Positions 55,101 through 64,000 of a stretch of DNA of 64,000 nt are shown here, piece after piece. The notes under the pieces were generated by a model. It was not told the DNA's origin, ran no database searches, and saw only the letters and a program-made list of their open reading frames with translations. Location of the stretch: assembly GCA_947359465.1 (NCBI GenBank), contig OX375873.1:39032437-39096436 (forward strand), written 5' to 3'. Each line of letters begins with the position of its first letter. Position 1 is the first letter of the stretch. The position numbers and the translations under genes are program-made. This DNA is from Metellina segmentata (Eukaryota; Arthropoda; Arachnida; Araneae; Tetragnathidae).

Positions 55101-56840
55101 AGCACGAGTCATTTTGCAATGTGTTGCATTTGGTGTGATACAAAAGTGTAGTTTAAGCATTATAGCGTGTTTCGCTTCAATCCTGCAGATATGTTACAAC
55201 TATTAAAATTCGGAACTAATAACTCGTTGTATTGTTCCAATGTGCGTAATTAAATAACCTACCTTTCTATTAATACTTTTTATTAAAGCTATTAGCTTCC
55301 TGATAAAAATTGATCATATCCTGTTCGTATGGTATCGTTAAGTATCGTGCATTGACTTATATCGCACTTGTCTATTTTACTGTCGATTAATTTGCAATAT
55401 GCAAACAACATGAGAAAATATCAATCTGTTCTTTTTCGATAGAATTGGAAATTTAAAGATATCTTTTCTTATTTACAATTAATTACCTTGTCTTTTGTTC
55501 TTGGGTGGGTTATGTTGTAACATTTTGAAACTTGCATCTATATGATCCTTAAGTTAGGGGATTGAGATTTTCCCACAGGAGGAAACCCAAAAGGAATGTG
55601 CAAATATCATAAATAAGCTACCGAACGTATCAATACAATTTACCGCATAAACGTTTTACACGATTTTAAGTAATAAAACACATGATGTAATGAAAAATAA
55701 ATGCTTTCACTTCTAATAAGTAAAATTTTTTCTTTCCTTGCTCTATTGTTATTAGTAGAGTGTTCTATTTTCTTGGTTCCCTTCTCCCCAAGAAGCGAAA
55801 TATATCGCGGGGTTAATGTGTCTTGAAACTTAGCTTACATTATAACACCGTGCTAAAATATAATTTAAAATCCTTTTGCAGATAAAGAAAAAAGAGAGAT
55901 GGAGCAAACGAATGAGTGTGAACAACTAAGGAATGATCTGGATATGAAAGAATTTGAAGGAATAACTAAAGATGTGATCGCGGCCTTGAACGGTAGGTAT
56001 CCTTTTCTCTTGTTATTGAATGGTGTACAACGTATTTCAAGAAATCGAATATGTTCCTAACTGCGAAATAAATTATCTAATCATCTTATAGACATTTACG
56101 AATTCAGTTTTTATGTAGGATTTCAATCGTATGAAATGTTTCGGAATTTTATGTTTGGTTCTTCATTTAAATCTGAGCCAAGGTTTCGTAAAGTTAAAAT
56201 AGTTCCTCAATCCTGCTGTTGAGTTAAAAAATATGTTAAATAAAATTTGCTGAGCATAACTTTCTCAATTAATAGCAACTTTAATCAGAAGAACATAACA
56301 TGTTCTAAGATTTTATCTATCTCATAAAACAGCCTTGCTTCAAATTGACAACTAGCAACTGAAAAAACGGAATATGGTTTCAAAGTCGGTCTTAAAGACA
56401 TTTATAATTTAACCTTTTAATATATATTTTTTTCGATACTACTTTAATCCAATAATTTTATTTAGCAGTATTTAAACACTTCAATGGGCCCCTTAGACAT
56501 AGGATCCTTGATCCTATGTTGAATTTTAGTTGTCTATTGATAAGGTTTTTGAAGTTATAATTCCTCCTTTTAACATATGAAGATTGTAACGAAATAGATT
56601 CTAGATAAAGAATTTCTTAAGCAGCATATAATACTAGTCCAGTCAAGACGGTTCTAGTTCTTAGACTCGCATGCATAAATTACTCCTAAAGAAATTTTGA
56701 GAAAAAGGAACATTTATCTTTGTTTTCACAACTAATAAATTCTCAGTATTAGCATGCTCAGTAGTTTTACAATCTATAAAATATGTGCATCTGCAAAATA
56801 TCTAATTCATGTCTTTTTCATTTCAGATTCGGCACCATAA
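46109..56840 (+). CDS. Membrane-anchored coiled-coil protein, unassigned family (seven exons)
   Basis: Model: 46109-46149, 50459-50507, 50639-50751, 52682-52782, 54383-54430, 55882-55992, 56827-56840. Lengths sum to 477 bases, all junctions are in phase, giving 158 residues. The start ATG has a favourable context (gccgccgaaATG) and an in-frame stop lies upstream at 46052. Residues 1-18 are hydrophobic (MIVEMMIIAVGLLMFLIV), a likely signal anchor. About residues 20-100 are highly charged with heptad-like leucines (LTSLERSNKEMEEELKKKN). A Pro/Thr-rich linker follows, then a second charged helix, ending AALNDSAP. I do not recognise the family. A basic coiled coil followed by RRKSFALGF is faintly like TMCO1, but the second membrane helix of that family is absent. 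Expression is unproven. Confidence 0.72.
46403..47183. mobile_element. 781-bp MITE with long inverted ends
   Basis: Inverted terminal regions of about 65 bases share ggtacagctacact (left; ggaacagctacact on the right), ggcaacga-cttggcgat and ttttttggcgcactt. A perfect 8-bp duplication CATTAAAA flanks it (46395-46402 and 47184-47191). No transposase inside. It is in intron 1 of the coiled-coil gene. 8-bp duplications fit hAT or P-type mobilisation; GG-starting ends leave the superfamily open. Confidence 0.9.
47295..48350 (+). mobile_element. Degenerate Tc1 transposon
   Basis: The left end region 'taataagtgtttggaca' (about 47309) is followed by MPRSAELSDFERGVIV (from 47420), a Tc1 N-terminal start. 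Further pieces: AARLMWCKALRKFS, LARQQRQLSC region (frame-shifted D-N-A-x-C-H-V-V), FWDELDRRI (about 48230). Many frameshifts and stops. The right terminal repeat is not found. It lies in intron 1 of the coiled-coil gene. Confidence 0.82.
48525..48539 (+). repeat. Poly-G tract after GTGTGT
   Basis: A gtgtgtgtgg run followed by about ten G residues in intron 1. A similar gtgtgtgggggggggg run is at 23155-23176 inside the first Tc1 copy. Confidence 0.6.
48843..49778 (-). mobile_element. Internally deleted mariner transposon
   Basis: Both ends kept: 'caaggtctgttccaaaagta' on the left and complement of 'tacttttgggacaaaccttg' on the right; TA follows the right end (49779-49780). On the minus strand the N-terminal KLGKSGNETLQMLKEAYKDE is joined directly to RQSSEWHIPNSPRPKKAR and VVHREFVPPGQTLN, so roughly the second DNA-binding half and the first catalytic Asp are deleted. 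After a frameshift at about 49254 come WIVHHDNAQS and PPYSPN. About 0.94 kb against 1.3 kb for an intact element. It lies in intron 1 of the coiled-coil gene. Confidence 0.9.
49254..49580 (-). pseudogene. Mariner transposase pseudogene with internal deletion
   Basis: Open frame that joins the N-terminal helix-turn-helix region to the catalytic region in frame and ends after LEVLKRLKKR. The first catalytic Asp segment (G-D-E-x-W) is gone. The downstream catalytic part is in another frame. It cannot encode an active enzyme. The joined frame could in principle make a DNA-binding fragment, which is speculation. Confidence 0.8.
50459..50507 (+). CDS. Coiled-coil gene exon 2
   Basis: The acceptor is ttttcttccag and the donor GTGAGT. 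It encodes FLIVQTQDELDRIVAK, the end of the hydrophobic segment and the start of the charged helix. Confidence 0.75.
50639..50751 (+). CDS. Coiled-coil gene exon 3
   Basis: The acceptor is tgttatttctag and the donor GTGAGT. It encodes RKELKYLKKPEALDKDP then KAKLTSLERSNKEMEEE, strongly helical and charged. Two bases left over make a leucine with exon 4. Confidence 0.82.
51525..51807 (-). mobile_element. SINE family A copy, 5'-truncated, with target duplication
   Basis: A 10-bp duplication TTGTAATAAT flanks it (51515-51524 and 51808-51817). The tail 'aggtaggtaggtatta' is at the left, and the B-box complement 'gttagaactcgcaacc' is near the right. The A-box part of the head is missing. It lies in intron 3 of the coiled-coil gene. 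The rest of 50752-52681 shows nothing recognisable. Confidence 0.87.
52682..52782 (+). CDS. Coiled-coil gene exon 4
   Basis: The acceptor is aataaatttttag and the donor GTAAGA. It encodes KKKNRAIESLRLLYRRKSF then ALGFAQLEVNRLRE. This basic block ends the first helical region. Confidence 0.82.
52883..54282 (+). mobile_element. Full-length degenerate Tc1 transposon
   Basis: The ends are inverted repeats: 'tctaagccaagtaaatgttg' with 'cacctggaagga' on the left; complement of 'tccttctaggtgcaactttt' with 'gcttttcttagag' on the right. Plus-strand frames keep FDRRLVIGIREGRWSNRRI (helix-turn-helix), FTVDSRFCLGG (first Asp), IQDNT then PHIAAASRAC (second Asp) and YSPDLSSIMNVWDEIGRD, where the catalytic Glu position is Met. 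Many stops. It lies in intron 4 of the coiled-coil gene. Confidence 0.87.
54383..54430 (+). CDS. Coiled-coil gene exon 5
   Basis: The acceptor is tcttcaacatag and the donor GTGAGT. A 48-base phase-1 symmetrical exon encoding GDKTSEPPVQTDNTWN, a flexible linker. Because it is symmetrical it could be skipped without changing frame. Confidence 0.75.
54957..55265 (+). mobile_element. SINE family A fragments
   Basis: 54957-55075 carries 'cgtcatctgaccgtggttca' and a degraded tail. 55210-55265 repeats only the last tail ('tcgttgtattgttccaatgt', 'taattaaataacctacc'). Both are in intron 5. The rest of introns 54431-55881 and 55993-56826 shows no other feature apart from a 10-bp hairpin at 56497-56519. 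Confidence 0.6.
55882..55992 (+). CDS. Coiled-coil gene exon 6
   Basis: The acceptor is tccttttgcag and the donor GTAGGT. It is phase-1 symmetrical (111 bases) and encodes DKEKREMEQTNECEQLRN then DMKEFEGITKDVIAALN, a second charged helix. Confidence 0.82.
56497..56519. repeat. Perfect 10-bp hairpin
   Basis: ACATAGGATC-ctt-GATCCTATGT in intron 6. A short perfect inverted repeat with a three-base loop; no other context. Confidence 0.7.
56827..56840 (+). CDS. Coiled-coil gene exon 7 (stop)
   Basis: The acceptor is ctttttcatttcag. It completes the split Asp codon and encodes SAP then TAA at 56838-56840. The acceptor is strong, which supports so short a coding exon. Confidence 0.65.
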
Positions 56841-56952
56841 GATCCAAAATTTGAACTTACCGTATTGTGATGTTTGCATGTTTGTGATTTGTAAAACTCC
56901 AGGGCGGGATGTGGTGGGATTCTACAAAAATAACACCAAAAAAATATATTAA

Positions 56953-56958
56953 AATAAA
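56953..56958 (+). promoter_or_regulatory. Candidate polyadenylation signal AATAAA
   Basis: First AATAAA after the stop codon of the coiled-coil gene, 113 bases downstream. The region is A-rich, so the hexamer could occur by chance. Confidence 0.35.
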
Positions 56959-56982
56959 AGTTAAAAAAATTTTAAAATACTA

Positions 56983-57225
56983 AAAATGAAACTAAAAATT
57001 AAAAACGCAAAAATGTGTGTGTCCACAAAGATTTGTGTTATGTGTGTTAAACCGGGGGTGGGATGGATGCGGGTTTAAAAAAATTAAAAATTACTAAAAA
57101 TGAAATAAAAATCTAAAACAAAAAAAAACAAAAAAAAAAACGTGTGTGTCAACTAAGATATGTGTTATATGTGTCAAACCGGGGGTGGGTTGGATGCGGG
57201 TTTAAAAATAACAAAAAAAAAGTAA
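56983..57225 (+). repeat. ~120-bp tandem duplication with G-rich block
   Basis: Two units share 'actaaaaatgaa', 'gtgtgtgtc', 'gtgttat' and 'aaaccgggggtggg' then 'ggatgcgggttt'. It starts about 145 bases after the coiled-coil stop codon. Confidence 0.75.
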
Positions 57226-57289
57226 AAACCAACAAATGGAAAAAAAATATAAAAATTGAATAGTTTGAAAAAAACTAAAATTGAAAAAA

Positions 57290-57985
57290 AAACTATAATG
57301 CATAGTTTACAAAAAAAAGGGAAAAAATGAATTATTATTACATGTAGTTCACAGAACAGTATAAAAAATGGAAAAAAAAGTATTATGAATACTTTATAAA
57401 AATAAGTAAAAATGAAAAAAACTTTTATTTATAGTTTATAAAATTATGTAAAAATGATAACTATATTGTATAGTTTACAAAAAAGTATGAAAAACAATAA
57501 TAACTATTATATATAGTTTATTAAAATGTGTAAAAATGAAAAAAACTATTATGTATAGTTTATAAAATTGTGTAAAAATTAAAAACTATAATGTATAGTT
57601 TACAACAAAGTATGAAAAACAAAGATAATTATTATATATAGTTTATAAAAATGTGTATAAATGAAAAAAACTCATGTATAGTTTATAAAATTATCTTAAA
57701 ATAAAAAACTATCATGTATCTTTTAAAAAATACTATGACGGACAAAAATAACTATTATATATAGTTTATAAAAATGTGTAAAAATGTTAAAAACTATTAT
57801 GTATAATTTATAAAATTTTGTAAAAATGAAAAACTGTATTGTATTGTTTACAAAAAAAGTATGAAAAATAAAAAGAACTATTATATATAGTTTATAAAAT
57901 TGTGTAAAAATGAAAAACTTTAATGTATAGTTTACAAAAATGTATGAAAAGCAAAAATAACTATAATAAATAGTTTAAAATACGT
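57290..57985 (+). repeat. A-rich short-period satellite
   Basis: About 15-17 alternating units of roughly 40 bases built on 'atgtatagtttacaaaaaag', 'atatatagtttataaaa' and 'tgtgtaaaaatgaaaaac'. They form a higher-order pattern of about 120 bases. There are no unique spacers, so this is a satellite. Bases 57990-58620 after it show nothing recognisable. Confidence 0.85.
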
Positions 57986-58624
57986 AGTGTCTTTTTTTAT
58001 TGTGTATTTGTTACAGTTATTTTGTAAGTTGTGAGAACTATCTCCCAGGTCTCCATACCATGGAAATACCACACCTTAACTTAAATAATTAGAGAATAAC
58101 GTTTTGGAATTTGTGTGCGTTTGCACTTGATCAACTGCGAGTTGCATATGGTAACATGAATGATGGCTACATACATTTTTTACAAACATCACCTAGTAGG
58201 TTCCTTTTTGGATAATATCGCCATGTCTTACAAATGTCTTTATTAATTAAAAACCTTTTAGAAAACAAAATAGTGTGTGTGTGTGGATAAGGTAAATAAA
58301 GGATTGAATAATAAAGTACACGAAAAAAACAGTAATGCGTACGTTTTCTAGCAGGACTTATGGCTAAATAAATCTTTTATGAAACCATAGCCAGTTTTAT
58401 GATGTCGATTGATTATTTTTCTGTAAAGTGAGATTATCTACAGAAGCTGATTGGAGCAAAACATTTTAATTGTCAACAATATTTCAACATTATTAAAGTT
58501 ATTGAAATATGGAGTAAACTATACGGAAGATATGAAATCAAATATATACAGTACAAAACTTGTCATCAGGTTAAACTTTAATAAACACTTTGATTCCTAA
58601 CAAAGTAGGATTCTGAATAGTTTA

Positions 58625-58890
58625 CGGCCACAGTAGCCCGGAGGATTAGCTACCGAAGAGTAACGAGTTCGAAATTAGGCTCAGCCAAAGACCATCGTGT
58701 ACAAGGTGGCTGGTTCACGCTAAATCTGTAGTGATTTTAAATGTCCTCACGTTAGCATGGTGTGAAGAATAGGGTGCCAGCTCAAGTGACATAGTCATTT
58801 GACCATGGTTCAATATTACAAAGCGTTGTCCTTGGCTCTTTCCCTTCGTGACTGATAAAGGACTGTCACCACTTGTTACCGAGATTCTCC
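58625..58890 (+). mobile_element. SINE family A copy with tRNA-like head
   Basis: The head has 'tagcccggaggatta' (A-box-like) and 'gagttcgaaattagg' (B-box-like), then 'caaagaccatcgtgtacaag', 'cctcacgttagcatggtgtg' and 'gaccatggttcaatatta'. The tail is eroded after 'ggactgtcacca'. Confidence 0.82.
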
Positions 58891-59388
58891 TTGAATAAAT
58901 TATTCAATTGAGCTCAAGTGTGTAATAGTTGACTTTGTAGCCGTGCGATAATTAAAATTATGAAGATATATTTTGGGTTTAGTGGTAGTTATATAGAAGG
59001 ACCAAAAGCCATTCTATGGGTGTTTATTTTAAATATCCGATATCTAGTAAAGAAGCTGCATTCCCAAAACAGTTAATTTTAGTGTGAAAATTGATCAATG
59101 TTATCGGAGTAGTGGAATGAGAGGATTGTAAGGTTACTGTTTTAACGTAGTGGGTTCTAATATGCGTAATGATAATGTTTGGGAGATGACTGAAAATTAA
59201 CTAAAGGGGTCATAATTATTTCAAAATATCCGTTGAAAAGACCAGATTTTGAGATTTTCCGGTTTAAGAAAATCATAGGTAAAGTAAATATTAGAATTGC
59301 TATGTCAATGTAAAAGGTAATTTGTCTCGATTTTGTGTTTTTAGTGTGCAAACGTAATATATAGATATAGTAATAAATTAAGGAAATA

Positions 59389-59645
59389 CTACATATAATT
59401 AAGTAATAATTGTACGTACCTCAAAGTTACTGACAAACGTTCTTCTGGTGGTATGGACTTTCTCCACGTTGTGTCATTATAGGTTATTGATGGATTAATT
59501 ATTCTCAACATTTCGTCAAAACTGCTTTTTGTCATTCTGTAATACTGGAAAAACTTTGCAGGGTGCTCACACAAATCTTGAAATAACTTGTAAAACTGTC
59601 CTTTCAATAATCTTTGACTTGTTATTGGATGTACCCCAAAACTAT
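59389..59645 (-). mobile_element. PIF/Harbinger-like transposase exon fragment
   Basis: On the minus strand it reads RRKRRKHSFGVHPI, then LLKGQFYKLFQDLCEHPAKF, FQYYRMTKSSFDEML and WRKSIPPEERLSVTLRY. This is the N-terminal block of Harbinger transposases and HARBI1/ALP1-like relatives (F-R-M-x-x-x-x-F-D-E-L, then I-P-P-x-E-x-L-x-V-T-L-R-Y). The frame ends in a possible donor GTACGT just after TLR, where an intron could follow. No catalytic domain is nearby, so it is a fragment. Bases 58900-59385 show nothing recognisable. Confidence 0.75.
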
Positions 59646-59699
59646 GCTTCCTTCGTTTTCTTCTCGCCCGAAGTAAAAGAGCGATAATGAAGTAGTTTC

Positions 59700-60420
59700 A
59701 GTGACATCTCCATTGAAAAACAGTTCCTTTTCCCTCAGAATTATAGCTATCAGTTGCAGAAACAGACTTAACTGATTTAGGTATCACTTTGTTGTATAGT
59801 TGATCAGATTGCGACACGTCTAAAGGATGAACATCTTGAACTGGTAGGATGAGTTCCCCGGTTGCAGTTTTCACCTTGACTACTAGAATAATATTGTCTT
59901 TCCCAGGGAAAGTAGCAATGACGAGTCCAATGGGCAGTCAATTCTTTTCTTGTTTTCACTACTTATAAGGACTATGTCTCCTTCCTTAACTTATCGCTCT
60001 AGATGTTTATACTTAAGTGATTGATGAACTAGTAGACTAAGATATTCATCTCGATATTCACTCCCTTTTTCGGAAATCCTCTCTCAGATGTTGCTTATAT
60101 CTCTATTTTATCATTGTTGACAGTCAAAAAATATTCTTTACTAACTTTTCGTCGTAGTCTTTCGATTGCATTATTTTTCTAACGAATTGTTGCACTTTAA
60201 CATTTTAAGGCTCTGTTAGTTCTAATTCGTCCACTACAATTAATAAGTGGTTACTTCGTGCTCGTCCAAGAAATGCCATAGCTGAAAAGTTAAAGTTGTA
60301 CTCACAGCTTCTTGCTTCTTTTGTAGCTCGATGGAATCTTGCCATGTAATTCGTTGGTTCACAGTTTGTTCATGCCTTTTTTAAACCCGTCATATGTTTC
60401 TGATCCCGGCCGAGCCCACA
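59700..60420 (-). mobile_element. BEL/Pao retrotransposon 3' remnant (integrase end, DUF5641)
   Basis: On the minus strand 60080-59780 reads EYLSLLVHQSLKYKHLER, GDIVLISSENKKRID, GLVIATFPGKDN, VVKVKTATGELILPVQDVH, with one frameshift near 59935. This is the C-terminal DUF5641 domain next to the integrase in BEL/Pao elements (G-D-I-V-L, G-x-V, V-K-V-K-T). Upstream integrase sequence to 60420 is frame-broken. LTRs are not identified. Confidence 0.72.
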
Positions 60421-60841
60421 CATTTCTATTTTAGAAAACAAAGTTGTCTAAATTTCATCAACATTTAATGAAAGACGTGCATACGCGAAGCAATTGGACG
60501 ATCACAATTATAACATTAACATATTTTGGAGTATGACGTCAAAAGCACACTTTTGCTGCAAATAGCAATTGTTCAATAAAAGTTAAGCGTCTACTATATC
60601 CAGCTGGTTCCGCCGTCTGCAAAACCCACGTCAGATATCGTTCAGTCCCTTTTGCCGTCTGTCGAACACTGCAAGAGTGCCAACTGATCACAAGGGGCCG
60701 CGAGGGTCTTTACTTAGTATCTTAAGCATGAAATCCTCATCCTCATTTCTGTAAGGAATTGGAATTTTCTGAAAACGAGATTTTAAATTGGACAATTCTT
60801 GAAAATTGTGTGGAGAATATCTCGTTCTCAGGAAATATTTT

Positions 60842-60935
60842 CTCTCTCTCTCATATATATAGCATATATGCTATATATATATATAATATATATAGATATA
60901 TATAGCAGAAATACCCGGCTTTGCTCGGGTTGAAT
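60842..60935 (+). repeat. TC/TA microsatellite followed by ACCCGG hairpin
   Basis: A tctctctc run, then about 60 bases of TA-rich dinucleotides, then 'aatacccggctttgctcggg', a short hairpin (ACCCG...CGGGT at 60913-60930). A related sequence, aacccggcaaagcctg, occurs at 27903-27918. The hairpin sequence looks like the end of an unidentified retroposon. Bases 60936-62500 show no gene I can support; 'agcagagttgacgtttgtct' at 61328 may belong to the same element. Confidence 0.5.
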
Positions 60936-62500
60936 TAATAATATGTTGAATGAAAAGTCATTATCAATTCTTTTTCATAAAAGAATGTTAACATCATTTA
61001 AGTGTGCGGGGAAAAAATATAATACCAATTTAACTTTTCCATCGCCTTTACAATTTACTTCGGACACAAATATGTATATATGTTGTATCAAACTATATAA
61101 TCCATTTCATATTTGTCACACTTCTGCTGAAGTTGATTTTAAGTTTTGGAGTGACTGCGAATATTCCCGTGCATTCAATTTCAGTAAAAATGGCGAATTT
61201 TGTGGTGGATAGTCGTGCACCTAGTTTTCCTATGAATATGATTTCATTGTGCCATTCTTTCGCAATTTTTCTTAAAAATTACTTTCAGCGGCACGTGGAA
61301 TAAGGGAACTCCTGTTAGATATATAAAGCAGAGTTGACGTTTGTCTGTTCTCTACACTAATCCACCTATTGACCAATCTACACATTTGATACACTTATAT
61401 TTTAGAACCCTGTGGATATGATAGGCTACATATTAACCTGCGTTCTATATGTCCAAGGGGACTAAAAATTTACGGCATTCGTGAATAATTTAATTTGAAG
61501 CAAGCGTACTTTTTTCCAGAAAATTACATTCAGTGACATTGCTTTTGTTAGAAATACATGTCATCATTAAACCCAATCGATTAATTGATTTTACGTCGCT
61601 TTTAAAAAGAGAAAATCATTTTCAACGAACGAATCACATGCATCTAAGTTGGGTAAGAACAGCTTCAATAAATAGAGTAAGCAACCTCAACTTTCTGTCT
61701 CTTTTTTTTTTCTAAGACGTAAAATTTCAAATTTTCAAAATTACTTAGTGTGATATTATTCCAAGATCAACAAAGTCTTGTTAAAAATTCCCTTTTCTCC
61801 AACACACATACAGTTTTAAATTGAACCCTTATGGTATTTTTAAGATCAGAAATTTGGTTTCTAAATGGAAAGCACGTATCTATTTAGAATGATAGATGTA
61901 GTTACTTGACTATGGCGTAAACTTTCAATAACATCCATGAAACACGAAAAACAAATGAAATTTAGTTTATTTTAATCGGCTTTCAATGAAAAGCTATATC
62001 AAAATTTTGAAATATATTTTGTACTACAAAGTATGACTACCCGTTTTAATTAAACGTAACCCATCTTATTTGAAAGTTAGTTTTGAAATTTTTCATGTCA
62101 TTTTAAAATAATAAATTACACACTTAAAAAATATTTTGATTTGTAAATTTTATTTTCTACACACTATTACGTATTCAACCAAAGATTTAAAGAAAGTTGG
62201 TGGAAATATACATATACCACCACGAAAGTACCCATGTCTAGTGATATTTTGCAGGAAATAAATAAAATCCAACTCCTAAATAATAATTCTGGAATAGGTA
62301 ATATACCGGAATACATAAGCAAACAGAAACAAAATTCCGATCCTTAAAAAATGCAGAATTCTGAAGAAAAAAATCTGTTCTAGCGTGTTGAATTTCGACT
62401 TCCTGAATATATTCTGAAGTAAAACAATTGGACAAAAAACTGGAACAATGTTGATAAAGACAATGATTCATAAGCAAAAAGAACACATATTTATAATACT

Positions 62501-62700
62501 NNNNNNNNNNNNNNNNNNNNNNNNNNNNNNNNNNNNNNNNNNNNNNNNNNNNNNNNNNNNNNNNNNNNNNNNNNNNNNNNNNNNNNNNNNNNNNNNNNNN
62601 NNNNNNNNNNNNNNNNNNNNNNNNNNNNNNNNNNNNNNNNNNNNNNNNNNNNNNNNNNNNNNNNNNNNNNNNNNNNNNNNNNNNNNNNNNNNNNNNNNNN
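62501..62700. other. Assembly gap (200 N)
   Basis: Exactly 200 unknown bases. The round length suggests a scaffolding placeholder of unknown true size. Open frames crossing it are artefacts. Confidence 0.99.
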
Positions 62701-63616
62701 ATCATAGCAATTGCGCATGCGTATGGAGTTGGAAATTTTTAACTCCATGTTTGGTTCTGGGAAAGGTATGCCAAATTTGGCAATTTATCGCTTACAATAC
62801 GAGGATTTTTTGAGTTTGCTGTCAGATGTTAAAGTAATAAGTACGGCCCAGTTTAGAATCCTATTTTATAGTTTAGTATAAGTAAGGCTTATTTACGATC
62901 AGTAAATAAGTATTAAATACTATCTATTCTATACTATCTTTCTACGAAAAAAGTTAATTTGTGTAAGTTCATAATTTAAAAGTTTATTTTAAATGTCAAA
63001 CACACACATTATGAGTTTCTGAAAAATAAATTATTTTATAACTTGTAATTGTGCTGTATATCCATTTGCTCTACATCCAATACTACATTATGAGCACTCG
63101 TCACATGTTCCCTCAGCTTTGTTCGTGTTGAAAATGTTTGTTCACACGATACTGCAAGGCAGTTTATGTTAAATTTTCTTTTATTGCTGACATTAGTCAC
63201 AATGTGCAGTAGTCATGAGAATTCTTCTGTTGGCGATTTATCACTTCCTTTGTGCTTTCTTCTTTTCTTTTCAGACCCATGGATATGGGTGGGTAGAGGT
63301 GGGAGCCGAAAATTGTATCCTTTTATTATATAAGTTAATAATTATATAAGTTAGTGTTTTATGTATGCTTTTTGTTACATCAGAATGGTCCTAAGCCAGC
63401 GGTGGATACGACACAATCATCCTAAAGCAAAGGGGACGGCAGAGGGGCGGAAAAATATCAGTTGGTTGTGAGTTCAGGAGTGGTTCTTAGATTATTTATG
63501 TAAAATCAACGGAAGCTTGGAAAAATATAAAAAGGGTATTAAAAATTGGGAAAAGTAAAAATTAGAATGAAAAGGAATTAAATTTGAATTTTTTAAAAAT
63601 AATTTGGAGGATCTAA

Positions 63617-63716
63617 AAAGTTTTCCGCCAGCTGGGTTCGAACTGGGGTAGTCATCCTCCGCTGCCGACGCTAATCAGAATGTGGGTGACTTTAGCTGTT
63701 AGGCCATCGTTGCTTC
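63617..63716 (-). repeat. tRNA-like fragment (SINE head or tRNA pseudogene)
   Basis: On the minus strand 'gatggcctaacagctaaag' resembles an A-box and 'cagttcgaacccagctgg' a B-box, followed by a T run after 'ggcggaaaac'. The acceptor and T-stems do not pair properly, so I do not call a functional tRNA gene. The remaining bases 62701-63600 and 63720-64000 show nothing I can name. Confidence 0.4.
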
Positions 63717-64000
63717 ACGAAAAGAAGCTCTTTAAAGTATAAGTACCCTTTAATATAAGTTTGCAAGAAATACTACTAACAACAACCATACAACATATAT
63801 ATGAAAATGAGGAGCAAATCAGAGTCAACTTGTCGGACACTTACGCTGTACGCTGAGGCGCTTGTGTATGTATTGTATTTCTACGAAACAACGCGCATAT
63901 TCAAAATCAAATGGTTACTGCAACAATCAGATTAGCGAGATATCCAAGTGAAGCCAAGCCCGTGAAACTAGCCAATCAAATTGGACTTGCGTAAAGTACT

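Noticed and set aside
62238..62813. ORFs crossing the N gap
   Set aside because: They are open only because unknown bases contain no stop codons.
63617..63716. Functional tRNA gene
   Set aside because: A-box and B-box-like sequences exist but the acceptor and T stems do not pair; more like a SINE head.

Overview
This is a eukaryotic, AT-rich, intron-rich and transposon-dense window, best read as an arthropod nuclear genome. A spider (Araneae) is my preferred reading. That is inference from the mixture of Tc1/mariner, hAT MITE, tRNA-derived SINE, CR1-like LINE and BEL/Pao remnants and from the GC-rich hairpin repeats. No bacterial or organellar features are present. Most long ORFs are transposon remnants or chance frames; the host genes are short exons recovered from splice sites and reading phase.

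Host gene 1 (+, about 710-25776) is the 3' part of an SLC5 sodium-coupled solute symporter. Nine exons join in perfect phase to 446 codons plus a stop. The sequence follows the monocarboxylate/multivitamin branch (SLC5A8/A12/A6-like) from about transmembrane helix 4-5 to the C-terminus. Its 5' exons lie upstream of the window. Its introns hold a degenerate mariner, a near-complete dead hAT element (14991-17457, perfect 8-bp target duplication), a Tc1 copy split by a hAT MITE (23096-24170) and a SINE with a perfect 12-bp target duplication (25011-25327).

The region 25.8-46 kb has no host gene I can support. In order it holds a motif-rich dispersed repeat (26.2-26.8 kb), an internally deleted piggyBac remnant (28.17-28.81 kb), a full-length Tc1-like element with only one nonsense codon (28879-30287), a CR1-like LINE fragment (32.39-33.64 kb), a second Tc1 split by a second hAT MITE (35.85-36.85 kb), a non-autonomous hAT-like element (37765-38683), a second SINE family with a 16-bp target duplication (40663-41052), a LINE RNase H remnant (41.1-42.4 kb) and several copies of the first SINE family.

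Host gene 2 (+, 46109-56840) is a seven-exon gene that I assembled from splice sites. It encodes 158 residues with one N-terminal hydrophobic segment and a long charged, coiled-coil-like region. I do not recognise its family. Its first intron carries a 781-bp long-TIR MITE, a Tc1 remnant and an internally deleted mariner; another Tc1 lies in intron 4. A short-period A-rich satellite follows its 3' end.

The last 7 kb has a Harbinger-like transposase fragment, a BEL/Pao integrase/DUF5641 remnant, an AT microsatellite with an adjacent hairpin, a 200-base assembly gap (62501-62700) and a tRNA-like SINE fragment. I did not find a coherent new multi-gene system. The points most worth a second look are the unassigned membrane-anchored coiled-coil gene, two independent hAT MITE insertions into Tc1 copies, the hairpin carrying two TGACGTCA sites, and the nearly intact Tc1 transposase.
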